Shown here piece by piece: positions 39,938-46,730 of a stretch of 46,730 nt of DNA (positions are counted from its first letter, which is position 1; each line of letters opens with the position of its first letter). Made by a program: the position numbers and the translations under genes. Origin of the DNA: Cupriavidus lacunae. Its GTDB lineage: Bacteria > Pseudomonadota > Gammaproteobacteria > Burkholderiales > Burkholderiaceae. The stretch lies in contig NZ_QKWJ01000059.1 in NCBI RefSeq assembly GCF_003353055.1, forward strand, positions 1-46,730. Reading direction: 5' to 3'. The notes under the pieces are model-generated. The model was given only the letters and a program-made list of their open reading frames with translations, made no database searches and was not told where the DNA came from.

Positions 39938-40891
39938 ATGGACAAGCTATGGGCCATGGAGGTGTTCGTGCGCGTCATGGAATGCGGCAGCCTCTCGCGC
40001 GCCGCCGAATCACTGGATCTTGCCAACGCCACGGTCACCACCAGCCTGCGCAATCTCGAGGCGCACCTGGGCACGACGCTGATCCAGCGCAACTCCCGGC
40101 ACCTGCACCTGACCGAAGAAGGACGGATATTCCTGCCGCACTGCCAGGAGATCCTGCGCAGCGTGGCGCGTGCCGAGACGGATGTAAAGATCCACGCGAC
40201 CGACGTCGTCGGGCCCTTGCGCGTGGAAGCGCCTTTCGCCATCGGCCAGAACCTGTTGTGCCCGGCCCTGGCCGAGCTCACGCGCCGCCATCCGGGCCTG
40301 TCCGTTTCCGTATCGTTGACCAACGACCCACACAACCTGATCGAGCGGGCCACCGACGTGGCCATCCGCATGGACCGCGTGGAAGACGCCGACCTGGTGG
40401 GCCGGCCTATCTACGAAGCGCAGTACATCGTGTGCGGCACGCCGGCGACGGTCGGTGCCATGCGCGCCGCCACGCCGCGCGACCTCGACCCGGCCCGCTG
40501 CCTGGGGCTGTTCGCCGAAGGCAACCACACGCCCAATCCCTGGCGCTTCTCCCAGGATGGGAACGAAGTGGAAGTGAAACCGGCCGGGCCGCTGCACTTC
40601 AACAATACCGAGGCCCTGATCCAGGCCGCCTTGCAGAACGTGGGCCTAATCTGCGTCCTGGATGTGTTCGTGAGTGACCTGATCAAGCAGGGCAAGCTGG
40701 TCGAGCTCTTCCCCGACTGGCAGACCAGCAAGCGCACCTTCCACGCCGTGACGGTAAAGTCGCGCTTCGCGGCGCCCAAGGTGCGCGTCTTCATCGATTT
40801 TCTGCTCGAAATCTTCGACGCGCGGCGCCGCCCCAGCGTCACGACGATGGTTGCAGTCGGTCCAGACCGTAGAATGAAAAAACCTCATTGA
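39938..40891 (+). CDS. LysR-family transcriptional regulator
   Basis: The 317-residue protein has an N-terminal winged helix (MEVFVRVMECGSLSRAAESLDLANATVTTSLRNLEAHLGTTLIQRNSRHLHLTEEG) and an effector-binding domain with 'DVAIRMDRVEDADLVGRPIYEAQYIVCGTP'. AAAGGAGACTC fixes the start at 39938 and rejects a 13-codon extension. It is divergent from the flavoprotein/SDR/isochorismatase/racemase operon, its probable target. Its last 53 bases overlap the convergent racemase gene, so the C-terminal tail (ARRRPSVTTMVAVGPDRRMKKPH) may be a late extension. Confidence 0.92.
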   Translation: MDKLWAMEVFVRVMECGSLSRAAESLDLANATVTTSLRNLEAHLGTTLIQRNSRHLHLTEEGRIFLPHCQEILRSVARAETDVKIHATDVVGPLRVEAPFAIGQNLLCPALAELTRRHPGLSVSVSLTNDPHNLIERATDVAIRMDRVEDADLVGRPIYEAQYIVCGTPATVGAMRAATPRDLDPARCLGLFAEGNHTPNPWRFSQDGNEVEVKPAGPLHFNNTEALIQAALQNVGLICVLDVFVSDLIKQGKLVELFPDWQTSKRTFHAVTVKSRFAAPKVRVFIDFLLEIFDARRRPSVTTMVAVGPDRRMKKPH

Positions 40892-41648
40892 CGCGGCCGG
40901 CCTCGGGGGGCTTGTGGTAGTAGCCCTTGCGGCAGGTCTTGATGCCGCACAGGCGGCGCAGGTCGTGCATGGTCTCGGCCTGCTTGACCCAGGCGGCCAG
41001 CGAATCCAGGATGGGCACGCCATCCACTTCGGCGATGCCGTTCTGCGCCAGCAGCACGTTCAGGGGGGCTTCGCCCGGGATGATGACGTCTGCGCCCTGC
41101 GCGATCAACTTGCGCGCCGCGGCCTTGAACCGCTCGATCAGTTCGGTGGGATCTTCGAAGCCCTTGAGCACGTCATTGAAGGTAAAGCCCACCGGCACGG
41201 CGCCGGCAAAGCGCGACTCGAGGCCATGATTCCTGGCGTTCTCGGCGATGAGCTCGTTCATGTCGTCGATGAAGAGCAGCACGCCGAACTTGCGGCCCAG
41301 CATGCAGGCCGTCAGCATGGCCGACTCGCCATACCCCACCACCGGGATGTCCACCAGGCTGCGAATCTCGCGCAAGGCAGGCTCGGGCAGCGTACTCAGC
41401 GAATAGACATCGTAGCCCTGCTCCTGGGCCTGCACTGCGGCCGCCATGAACTGCAGGCCGTGCACATACTGGAAGGCCACGTGGCGGATGTCGGAGCCAG
41501 GATAGTTGCTGCGGTAGGTGCCGACCTGCATGCCGTGCATGTCGATCTGCGTGTCGGGCCGGGCCACCTTGGCGAAGTGCCGCTTCAGCGCCTCGCTGTA
41601 GGGACCCAGGTCGCTGAGCACGGTAAAGCTTTGATGCCAGATTTTCAT
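40839..41648 (-). CDS. Asp/Glu/hydantoin racemase family protein (intact paralogue)
   Basis: The 269-residue protein opens MKIWHQSFTVLSDLGPYSEA, like the frameshifted copy at 36038-36870. It retains 'IPVVGYGESAMLTACMLGRKFGVLLF'. At the two catalytic Cys positions of racemases it has Ser/Thr (YSLSTLPEPA) and Glu193 (IIPGEAPLN), so a two-base racemase mechanism is unlikely. It may be an isomerase or lyase of related acids. It starts after the Bug gene in the same direction (30 bases) and ends inside the LysR 3' end, a 53-base convergent overlap. Confidence 0.85.
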   Translation of the reverse strand: MKIWHQSFTVLSDLGPYSEALKRHFAKVARPDTQIDMHGMQVGTYRSNYPGSDIRHVAFQYVHGLQFMAAAVQAQEQGYDVYSLSTLPEPALREIRSLVDIPVVGYGESAMLTACMLGRKFGVLLFIDDMNELIAENARNHGLESRFAGAVPVGFTFNDVLKGFEDPTELIERFKAAARKLIAQGADVIIPGEAPLNVLLAQNGIAEVDGVPILDSLAAWVKQAETMHDLRRLCGIKTCRKGYYHKPPEAGRVNEVFSFYGLDRLQPSS

Positions 41649-41678
41649 ATCACACCACTGTAGGGAACGGGTTAGGGA

Positions 41679-42650
41679 TCAATCCAGGTGGACGTGGGCT
41701 TCGTCGACGACCTTGGCCCACTTCCGTACTTCCGACTTGAAAAACGCATCGAAGTCATGCGGGCTGGTTCCCATGGGATCGCAGCCGACGGCTTCCAGCG
41801 CGGCGCGCACCTCGGGGGCCTGCGTGGCCTGGGCGGCCGTGGCGCTCAACTTCTGGATGACATCGGCCGGCGTCCCGGCCGGCGCGAACAGGCCGAACCA
41901 GGCCGTGGCGTCGTAGCCGGGCACGCCCGCCTCGGCCACGGTGGGAATATCAGGGGCGGCCCGCGAGCGTGTCTTGGAAGTGACCGCCAGCGGGCGCAGC
42001 TTGCCGCCCTTGACCAGCGGCAAGGTGGTGACGATGTTGTCGAAGGTCAGCGGGACCTGTCCGCCCAATACGTCGGACATGGCCGGCGCCGCGCCGCGGT
42101 AAGGGACGTGCCGCATCTTGACGCCGGCCTGGCTGTTGAACAACTCGGCAAAGAGGTGCGCCCCTGAGCCATTGCCCGCGCTGGCAAAGTAGATGGGCTT
42201 GTCGGCGGGTCTCTTGGCGGCTGCGATCAGATCGGCCAACGAATGGTAGGGCGTGCCGGGATTGACCACCACCAGGAAGGGTGTCGAGGCAACCTGCGCG
42301 ATCGGAGCCAGATCCTTCAAGGGGTCGTAACTGAGCTTGCGGTAGAGGCTGGGATTGACCGCCAGCGAAATGGTGCCAAACAGCAAGGTGTAGCCTTCGG
42401 GCGTCGCCTTGGCCACGTAATCGGACCCGATGTTGCTGGCTGCACCGGCCTTGTTCTCGATGACGATGGCCTGGCCAAGCATGGCCCCCATCTTGGCGGC
42501 GATGGCACGCGCAGCCACGTCCGAGGCACCACCTGCGGGAAAGCCCACGATGAGCCGTATCGGTTTGTCGGGATAGGCGGCCTGAGCCGCGCCCGCCAGC
42601 CCGAGGGTGGCCAGCACGCCGCTGGCCAGCAACGCCTTGAGGCACTTCAT
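41679..42650 (-). CDS. Bug-family substrate-binding protein (TctC)
   Basis: The 323-residue exported protein has a Sec signal MKCLKALLASGVLATLGLAG (cleavage AQAAYP). Family blocks are 'KPIRLIVGFPAGGASDVAARAIAAKM', 'VIENKAGAASNIGSDYVAKATPEGYTLLFG', 'HVPYRGAAPAMSDVLGGQVPLTFDN' and 'YDATAWFGLFAPAGTPADV'. CTGGAGCAGACC precedes the ATG at 42650; the longer open frame upstream is promoter DNA. It is co-directional with the racemase-family gene and divergent from another Bug gene 221 bases away. Confidence 0.92.
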   Translation of the reverse strand: MKCLKALLASGVLATLGLAGAAQAAYPDKPIRLIVGFPAGGASDVAARAIAAKMGAMLGQAIVIENKAGAASNIGSDYVAKATPEGYTLLFGTISLAVNPSLYRKLSYDPLKDLAPIAQVASTPFLVVVNPGTPYHSLADLIAAAKRPADKPIYFASAGNGSGAHLFAELFNSQAGVKMRHVPYRGAAPAMSDVLGGQVPLTFDNIVTTLPLVKGGKLRPLAVTSKTRSRAAPDIPTVAEAGVPGYDATAWFGLFAPAGTPADVIQKLSATAAQATQAPEVRAALEAVGCDPMGTSPHDFDAFFKSEVRKWAKVVDEAHVHLD

Positions 42651-42871
42651 GGTCTGCTCCAGTAGGCCCGTTTTCCGGGCATTGTGCCCGGCCCGTGCCC
42701 GCCGGAAAATCTGGAGAAGCCGAAGGGCCGGTTCATTTATCTTGAATCCTGCATGCCTGCATGTCGTGCGTTTCAGATTTATTGAACGCCGCTTTCGATG
42801 ACCGCGCCTTCTTTCCTGGCATGGGTGCACGCAAGATTGACCGGCGTAACACCAACGACCCGGAGACAACA
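42651..42871. promoter_or_regulatory. Divergent promoter region between two Bug genes
   Basis: This 221-base region must hold promoters in both directions. It contains a hairpin CCGGGC-ATTGT-GCCCGG (42675-42691) and direct GCATGCCTGCATG half-repeats in an AT-richer segment around 42745-42765. I could not define convincing promoter boxes. Confidence 0.35.
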
Positions 42872-43861
42872 ATGAGAAATCTGCTGCGCGATGCCATGTA
42901 CGCCATGGCCTTGTCGCTATGGGGGATCGCCTTGCCGCAAGCGGCCCAGGCCGAGACCGCGGCGGACTATCCGTCCAAGCCGATACGACTAGTCGTGCCC
43001 TGGGCGCCGGGCGGGAGCACCGACATCCTGGCGCGCACCACGGCCGAGCGACTGACGCGCGCGCTCAAGCAGCCCGTAATCGTCGACAACCGGGCAGGCG
43101 CCAGCGGTAATATCGGCGCGGATATCGTGAGGCGCGCCGCACCTGACGGCCATACCCTGCTGTTCACCAGCACCAATCTCACGTTGAACCCTGCCGTCAT
43201 TCCCCAGACACCCTACGATCCAGTTAAAAACTTCACGGGCATCACCATGGTGGCGTTCGCGCCCATGATGCTGGTGACCAAGGCGGGGTTTGCGGGCGAT
43301 AGCTTGCAAGGGCTCATCACGTACGGGAAGGCACATCCAGGAAAACTCAATTTCTCAAGCAGCGGCGCGGGAGGCGCGCCACACCTGGCGGGGGAAGTGT
43401 TCAAACAAGCCACGAGCCTGGCTATCGTGCATGTGCCTTATACCGGCGCCGCGCCGGCGCTGACCGATGTGCTGTCGGGCCAGGTGCAGATGACTTTCAC
43501 CACGTATATCTCGGCGCAGGCCATGCTTTCGGCAGGGCGGATGAAGGCGCTGGGCGTGGCCAGCAAGAACAGGCTGCCCGTGCTGCCCAATGTGCCTACC
43601 TTTGCCGAGCAAGGGCTGGATATCGAAGTCGGCACCATGTTCGGCCTCTTGGCGCCGGCCGGCACGCCGCGGCCCATCGTGGACAAGCTGTATGCCGTGA
43701 TCAAGCAGGCCGCGGCAGACGAGGCATTCCAGGAAAAGATCATGCAGCAGGGCGGGACGGTCGTGGCCGACGATCCCGATCACTACAACGCCTATCTACG
43801 TGAAGACGTAGCCAGGTGGGCGGCCCTGATCAAGAAGATCGGAGGCTTGTCGGCCCATTGA
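42872..43861 (+). CDS. Bug-family substrate-binding protein (TctC)
   Basis: The 329-residue protein has a signal peptide (MRNLLRDAMYAMALSLWGIA, cleavage near AQAET). Family blocks are 'KPIRLVVPWAPGGSTDILARTTAERL', 'VDNRAGASGNIGADIVRRAAPDGHTLLFTS', 'HVPYTGAAPALTDVLSGQVQMTF' and 'VGTMFGLLAPAGTPRPIVDKL'. CCGGAGACAACA precedes the ATG. It appears monocistronic, since a terminator-like hairpin follows. Neither this nor the divergent Bug gene has TctA/TctB partners in the window. Confidence 0.92.
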   Translation: MRNLLRDAMYAMALSLWGIALPQAAQAETAADYPSKPIRLVVPWAPGGSTDILARTTAERLTRALKQPVIVDNRAGASGNIGADIVRRAAPDGHTLLFTSTNLTLNPAVIPQTPYDPVKNFTGITMVAFAPMMLVTKAGFAGDSLQGLITYGKAHPGKLNFSSSGAGGAPHLAGEVFKQATSLAIVHVPYTGAAPALTDVLSGQVQMTFTTYISAQAMLSAGRMKALGVASKNRLPVLPNVPTFAEQGLDIEVGTMFGLLAPAGTPRPIVDKLYAVIKQAAADEAFQEKIMQQGGTVVADDPDHYNAYLREDVARWAALIKKIGGLSAH

Positions 43862-44235
43862 GGGACCGCATGCCGCCGTCATTTACGGCGGATTGATTGC
43901 CCCGCTGGCACGCCCGACGACGCGAGAGAAGTACTGCACACGGCCGTCCTGCGGGCAATCGAAAGCCCGAGGCTCAAGGCTCGCCACACACGAACCGTGA
44001 AACCAGCATTCAGATTCATCTAAAAATTCAGGAGCCAGAACCGCTGCCACGACAGCGCCGAAGGCTTCATGCCATGTTCCAATTATTCGAATAAATCGAA
44101 TGTGGTTTTCGTTCTTAGACAGTTCAACTCGATCCGCATCACTTTGAGAATATCGAGCGACAACATAAAAAAACCATTCGTCATCGCTGACGCGCAAAGC
44201 AATCGCGAGCAGCGCCACGTCCATGAGGAGACAAT
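43862..44235. other. Intergenic region with AT-rich palindrome, no convincing gene
   Basis: After a terminator hairpin (43873-43891), about 340 bases show no recognisable gene. A minus-strand frame of 132 codons (43883-44281) is not similar to anything I know and overlaps both the hairpin and the next gene start. AT-rich DNA at 44081-44100 contains the perfect palindrome TTATTCGAATAA (44083-44094), a possible operator for the following Bug gene. Confidence 0.45.
43873..43891 (+). terminator. Terminator-like hairpin after Bug gene
   Basis: CCGCCGT (43873-43879) and ACGGCGG (43885-43891) form a perfect 7-base stem with a 5-base loop, 11 bases after the stop codon. It is followed by ATTGATTG, without a strict T-run. 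The position supports a terminator. Confidence 0.55.
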
Positions 44236-45207
44236 GTGAATCGAAGAGATGCTTTGCGGACATTGGCTGCCGGAGGCGCACTGATGGCTTGCGCCCCAGT
44301 GCGGGCCGAAGACCGGTATCCCAGCAAGCCCATCATGATCATCGTGGCCTTCGCGCCAGGCGGCGGCACCGATGCGCTGACCCGAGCCCTGGCCGTACCG
44401 CTGGGAAAGGCGCTGGGGCAATCCGTCGTCGTGGAGAACAAGCCTGGCGCAGGCGCCATCGTCGGTTCGAAATTTGTAGCCAATGCAGCGCCAGACGGCT
44501 ATACCCTGCTGGTCACCAGCGCGCCGCATGCATCCAACCCTTCCCTGGTGAAACTGCCGTACGACACCATCGAGGCATTCGCGCCAGTCTGCCTGGCGGC
44601 AAAGTCCCCTTTCATGCTTGTGACGGCGCCGGACTCCCCGATCAAGACACTGGACGATCTGGTCAAGGAAGCCAGGCGCAGCGCAAGCTGAGCTTCGGCT
44701 CCTCGGGCAATGGCACCAACGACCACCTGAGCATGGAGCTGCTCAGCTACATGTACGGGATATCCATGACGCATGTCCCCTACAAGGGCACGGGCCCTGC
44801 GTTGGTGGACCTGGTTGGCAAACACATCGACCTGATGGCGGCCAACATCGTAGGCGCCGGCACGCTAGTGAAGGCGGGCAAGCTCCGTGCGATTGCCGTA
44901 ACGACCTCGCGCCGATCTTCCCTTTTTCCCGATATCCCGACCCTGCAGGAACTGACTGGCAAGCAGTTCGACGTCAGCGCGTGGACCGGCATCCTGGCGC
45001 CGACTGGCACACCCAAGGCCATCGTCAGCCGGCTAAACAAGGACATCTGCCAATCGCTGACCACCGACGCCGTGAAGGAAGCCATGGCGCTCCAGGGGAG
45101 CCGACATCGTGGCCGACACGCCCGAGCACTTCCAGAAATTCATCACCACTGAAATCGACAAATGGGCTGTCCTCATCAAGGCGGCGGGCATCACCACGAG
45201 TGCATGA
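44236..45207 (+). pseudogene. Bug-family substrate-binding protein gene, two frameshifts
   Basis: It starts at GTG 44236 after GAGGAGACAAT and gives MNRRDALRTLAAGGALMACA (twin-arginine-like signal), 'KPIMIIVAFAPGGGTDALTRALAVPL' and 'VENKPGAGAIVGSKFVANAAPDGYTLL'. At about 44671-44674 one C appears lost, giving an early stop at 44691. The next frame continues KLSFGSSGNGTNDHLSMELL and 'MTHVPYKGTGPALVDLVG'. At 45095-45098 an extra G in GGGG shifts it again before ADIVADTPEHFQKFITTEID, 'WAVLIKAAGITTSA' and stop. Both indels lie in or beside short homopolymers. Repaired, the protein would be full length (about 323 residues). Confidence 0.85.
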
Positions 45208-45264
45208 CGAACGCACGGTAACCAATGAACAGCCCGGAACACACTCTACCCAACAGGAGACAAA

Positions 45265-46190
45265 ATGAGTGAAGTCAAGATCCTGGCCACGGGCCTGCTT
45301 TTCCCCGAAGGTCCTGTCGCCATGCGCGACGGGTCGGTGCTGGTTGCCGAAATCCGCGGCGGCACCGTCATAAGCGTGAGCCCGGACGGCACCACCAGCA
45401 CCGTCGCGAAATGTGGTGGCGGCCCGAACGGCATGGCCCTCGGGCCGGACGGCGCCTTGTATGTCTGCAATAACGGGGGCAACACCTATCAGGCAACGGG
45501 CTTCTCCGCCACGGGCCCCGCCAAGGACCATGCCGGCGGGTCAATTCAGCGCACCGACCTTGCCACTGGCGAAGTCCGCACCTTGTACTCCCACTGTGGA
45601 GACAACCGCCTTTCTTCCCCGAACGACCTGGTGTTCGACGCGCACGGCGGCATGTACTTCAGCGACTTCGGTAAGAAGCATGCGCGGCATCGCGACATGG
45701 GGGCCTGTACTACGCCCTGCCGGATGGGACCTCGATCATCCAACTGGCCTACCCCGTGGCCGCGCCCAACGGCGTGGGGCTGTCCCCGGATGGCAAGGTG
45801 CTCTATGTCGCCGAGACCGAGACCACCACGGTATGGGCCTTCGACATCCTGGAGCCGGGCAAGCTGGCGCGGCATCCCTACCCGTCGCCGCACGGCGGCC
45901 GCCTGGTGTGCGGGCTGCCCGGCTATCAACGCCTGGACAGCATGGCCATAGATTCCGAAGGCAATATCTGCGTCGGCACGCTGATCCTGGGCGTGGTGAC
46001 TGTCATGGCGCCCACGGGGGAAGTGCTGGACCGCGTGAAGATGCCAGATAGCCATGTGACCAACATCTGCTTTGGCGGCCCGCAGCACAAGACCGCCTAC
46101 ATCACCTTGTCCGAAACCGGACGCCTCGCGTCGATGGAGTGGCCAAGGCCCGGCCTGCCCCTGAACTACGAGGCTCAAGCCCTGGCCTAA
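45265..46190 (+). pseudogene. SMP-30/gluconolactonase-like protein gene, one frameshift
   Basis: AGGAGACAAA precedes ATG 45265. The first frame gives 'ATGLLFPEGPVAMRDGSVLVAEIRGG', 'GGGPNGMALGPDGALYVCNNGG' and 'SSPNDLVFDAHGGMYFSDFGKKHARHRDM', the SMP-30/LRE propeller with its metal-site Glu (PEGP) and Asn-Asp (SPNDL). A run of five G at 45699-45703 needs six to continue as GLYYALPDGTSIIQLAYPVA, then 'APNGVGLSPDGKVLYVAETETTTV' to the end at 46190. Repaired length is about 308 residues. If active it would hydrolyse a lactone. It follows the broken Bug gene by 57 bases. Confidence 0.85.
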
Positions 46191-46243
46191 GCCCCGCTTG
46201 GCAACCTGGCGGCCGGGAGTCATTTCCCGGCCGCGCCTGTGCG

Positions 46244-46645
46244 TTACTCCAGCACGGCCAAGGCTTGCGCGATGCGCCCTTGCATGATGGCATTCCAGGC
46301 CTGCTCGACGACCGCGCCGTCGCGGCTCGAGTAGGCGCAGCATTGCTCGAACTTGCTTCGAATGCCCTGCTCGTCGATTTTCAGGCTCATGGGGTCAAAG
46401 ACATAATGCCGGCTGGCCCCGTCGCCCGCATGCAAGGTAAGCTCGGCCAGGGGATGCCCAGGATTGTCTGGCAGGTTTTCAGTGATCGCCACGCGCTGGG
46501 CCAGCGCCAGCACGGCTTCGTCTCCAAGCACCCGGTCGTCCATCCTGTCGAGCACGGGCGCGCCATGGACCAGGGCATAAGCCGTCATGAACGGCACGCT
46601 GTATTTGGTCGTCCCTGCGGAATGCCGAAGAGTAAGACGCAGCAA
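46244..46645 (-). pseudogene. MmgE/PrpD family gene, C-terminal fragment
   Basis: About 130 codons on the minus strand read 'TKYSVPFMTAYALVHGAPVLDRMDDRVLGDEAVLALAQRV', 'NPGHPLAELTLHAGDG' and 'DPMSLKIDEQGIRSKFEQCCAYS', the C-terminal domain of MmgE/PrpD proteins. The N-terminal 320 or so residues are missing: an in-frame TAA lies at 46651-46649, and the DNA beyond it is an inverted repeat without PrpD character. The gene is therefore 5'-truncated at about 46645, probably by insertion or rearrangement. It differs in sequence from the intact PrpD-family gene at 4852-6279. Confidence 0.75.
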
Positions 46646-46675
46646 GGCTTAGCAAGAATTTCGCTGCGTGCCGAA

Positions 46676-46714
46676 CTCCCAGATCGAATATGAATCTGAT
46701 TCGAATCCTGGGAG
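46676..46714. repeat. Inverted repeat at the truncation point of the PrpD fragment
   Basis: CTCCCAG-AT-CGAAT (46676-46689) and ATTCGAAT-CCTGGGAG (46699-46714) are inverted copies, apart from two one-base bulges, around a 9-base loop. The repeat is AT-richer than its surroundings and sits about 30 bases from where the PrpD homology stops. It may be the end of a mobile element or a recombination site. The window ends 16 bases later, so this cannot be resolved here. Confidence 0.45.
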
Positions 46715-46730
46715 ATTTGAGGGACTTGCC

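Noticed and set aside
43883..44281. Minus-strand 132-codon frame upstream of the third-frame Bug gene
   Set aside because: It overlaps a terminator hairpin and the Bug gene ribosome site and start, and shows no family resemblance. Kept only as a note.

Overview
The window is high-GC DNA from a Gram-negative bacterium. It probably comes from a betaproteobacterium of the Burkholderiales (Cupriavidus/Bordetella-like). The signs are six loci for Bug/TctC periplasmic binding proteins, many (A)GGAGAC-type ribosome binding sites, a general porin ending in Phe, a DUF1302/DUF1329/RND cluster and a XylR/DmpR-type sigma-54 activator. It reads as an accessory catabolic region built of modules separated by decayed DNA: an IS630 transposase end at the left edge, remnant zones at 9.8-10.4, 27.1-27.3 and 28.9-30.2 kb, and a truncated MmgE/PrpD gene at the right edge.

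Region A (0.4-9.8 kb). Eight minus-strand genes in tight order, several with ATGA overlaps, encode a DUF1446 (AtuA-like) protein, DUF4387, a TauD/TfdA-type dioxygenase, an MmgE/PrpD protein, a class II aldolase-like protein, a ketopantoate-reductase-like dehydrogenase, an MFS transporter and an outer-membrane porin. A MarR regulator is transcribed divergently. The set looks like a complete uptake-plus-catabolism unit for an organic acid I cannot identify. A TAAC-N4-GTTA dyad occurs both in the divergent promoter and just upstream of the porin.

Region B (10.4-27.0 kb). A long minus-strand operon starts at a consensus sigma-54 promoter (TGGCACG-N4-TTGCT, near 24.96 kb), opposite the gene of its probable activator. 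It carries an extradiol dioxygenase, a meta-cleavage-product hydrolase, a flavin reductase, an acyl-CoA-dehydrogenase-fold flavin monooxygenase, then DUF1302, DUF1329, a YCF48-like propeller protein and an RND/MMPL permease. The lower meta pathway (2-oxopent-4-enoate hydratase, acetaldehyde dehydrogenase, 4-hydroxy-2-oxovalerate aldolase) and a Bug protein complete it. The inferred job is uptake and ring-opening of a hydrophobic phenol (steroid-derived, alkylphenol or similar) down to pyruvate and acetyl-CoA.

Region C (27.4-28.9 kb). An IclR regulator is translationally coupled to a crotonase-fold enzyme.

Region D (30.2-43.9 kb). A plus-strand operon of two fumarate-reductase/tricarballylate-dehydrogenase-like flavoproteins, both ETF subunits and a Bug protein converges on a minus-strand operon of a third such flavoprotein, an SDR, an isochorismatase-fold protein lacking the catalytic Cys, and a frameshifted Asp/Glu-racemase-family gene. 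A LysR regulator is divergent from the latter. Beyond it lie a second racemase-family gene and two divergent Bug genes. The likely theme is oxidation of small carboxylic acids with electrons passed to a dedicated ETF.

Region E (44.2-46.7 kb). A Bug gene and an SMP-30/gluconolactonase gene are both broken by single-base indels in or beside short homopolymers, followed by a 5'-truncated MmgE/PrpD gene and an inverted repeat. No tRNA, rRNA or CRISPR array was seen.
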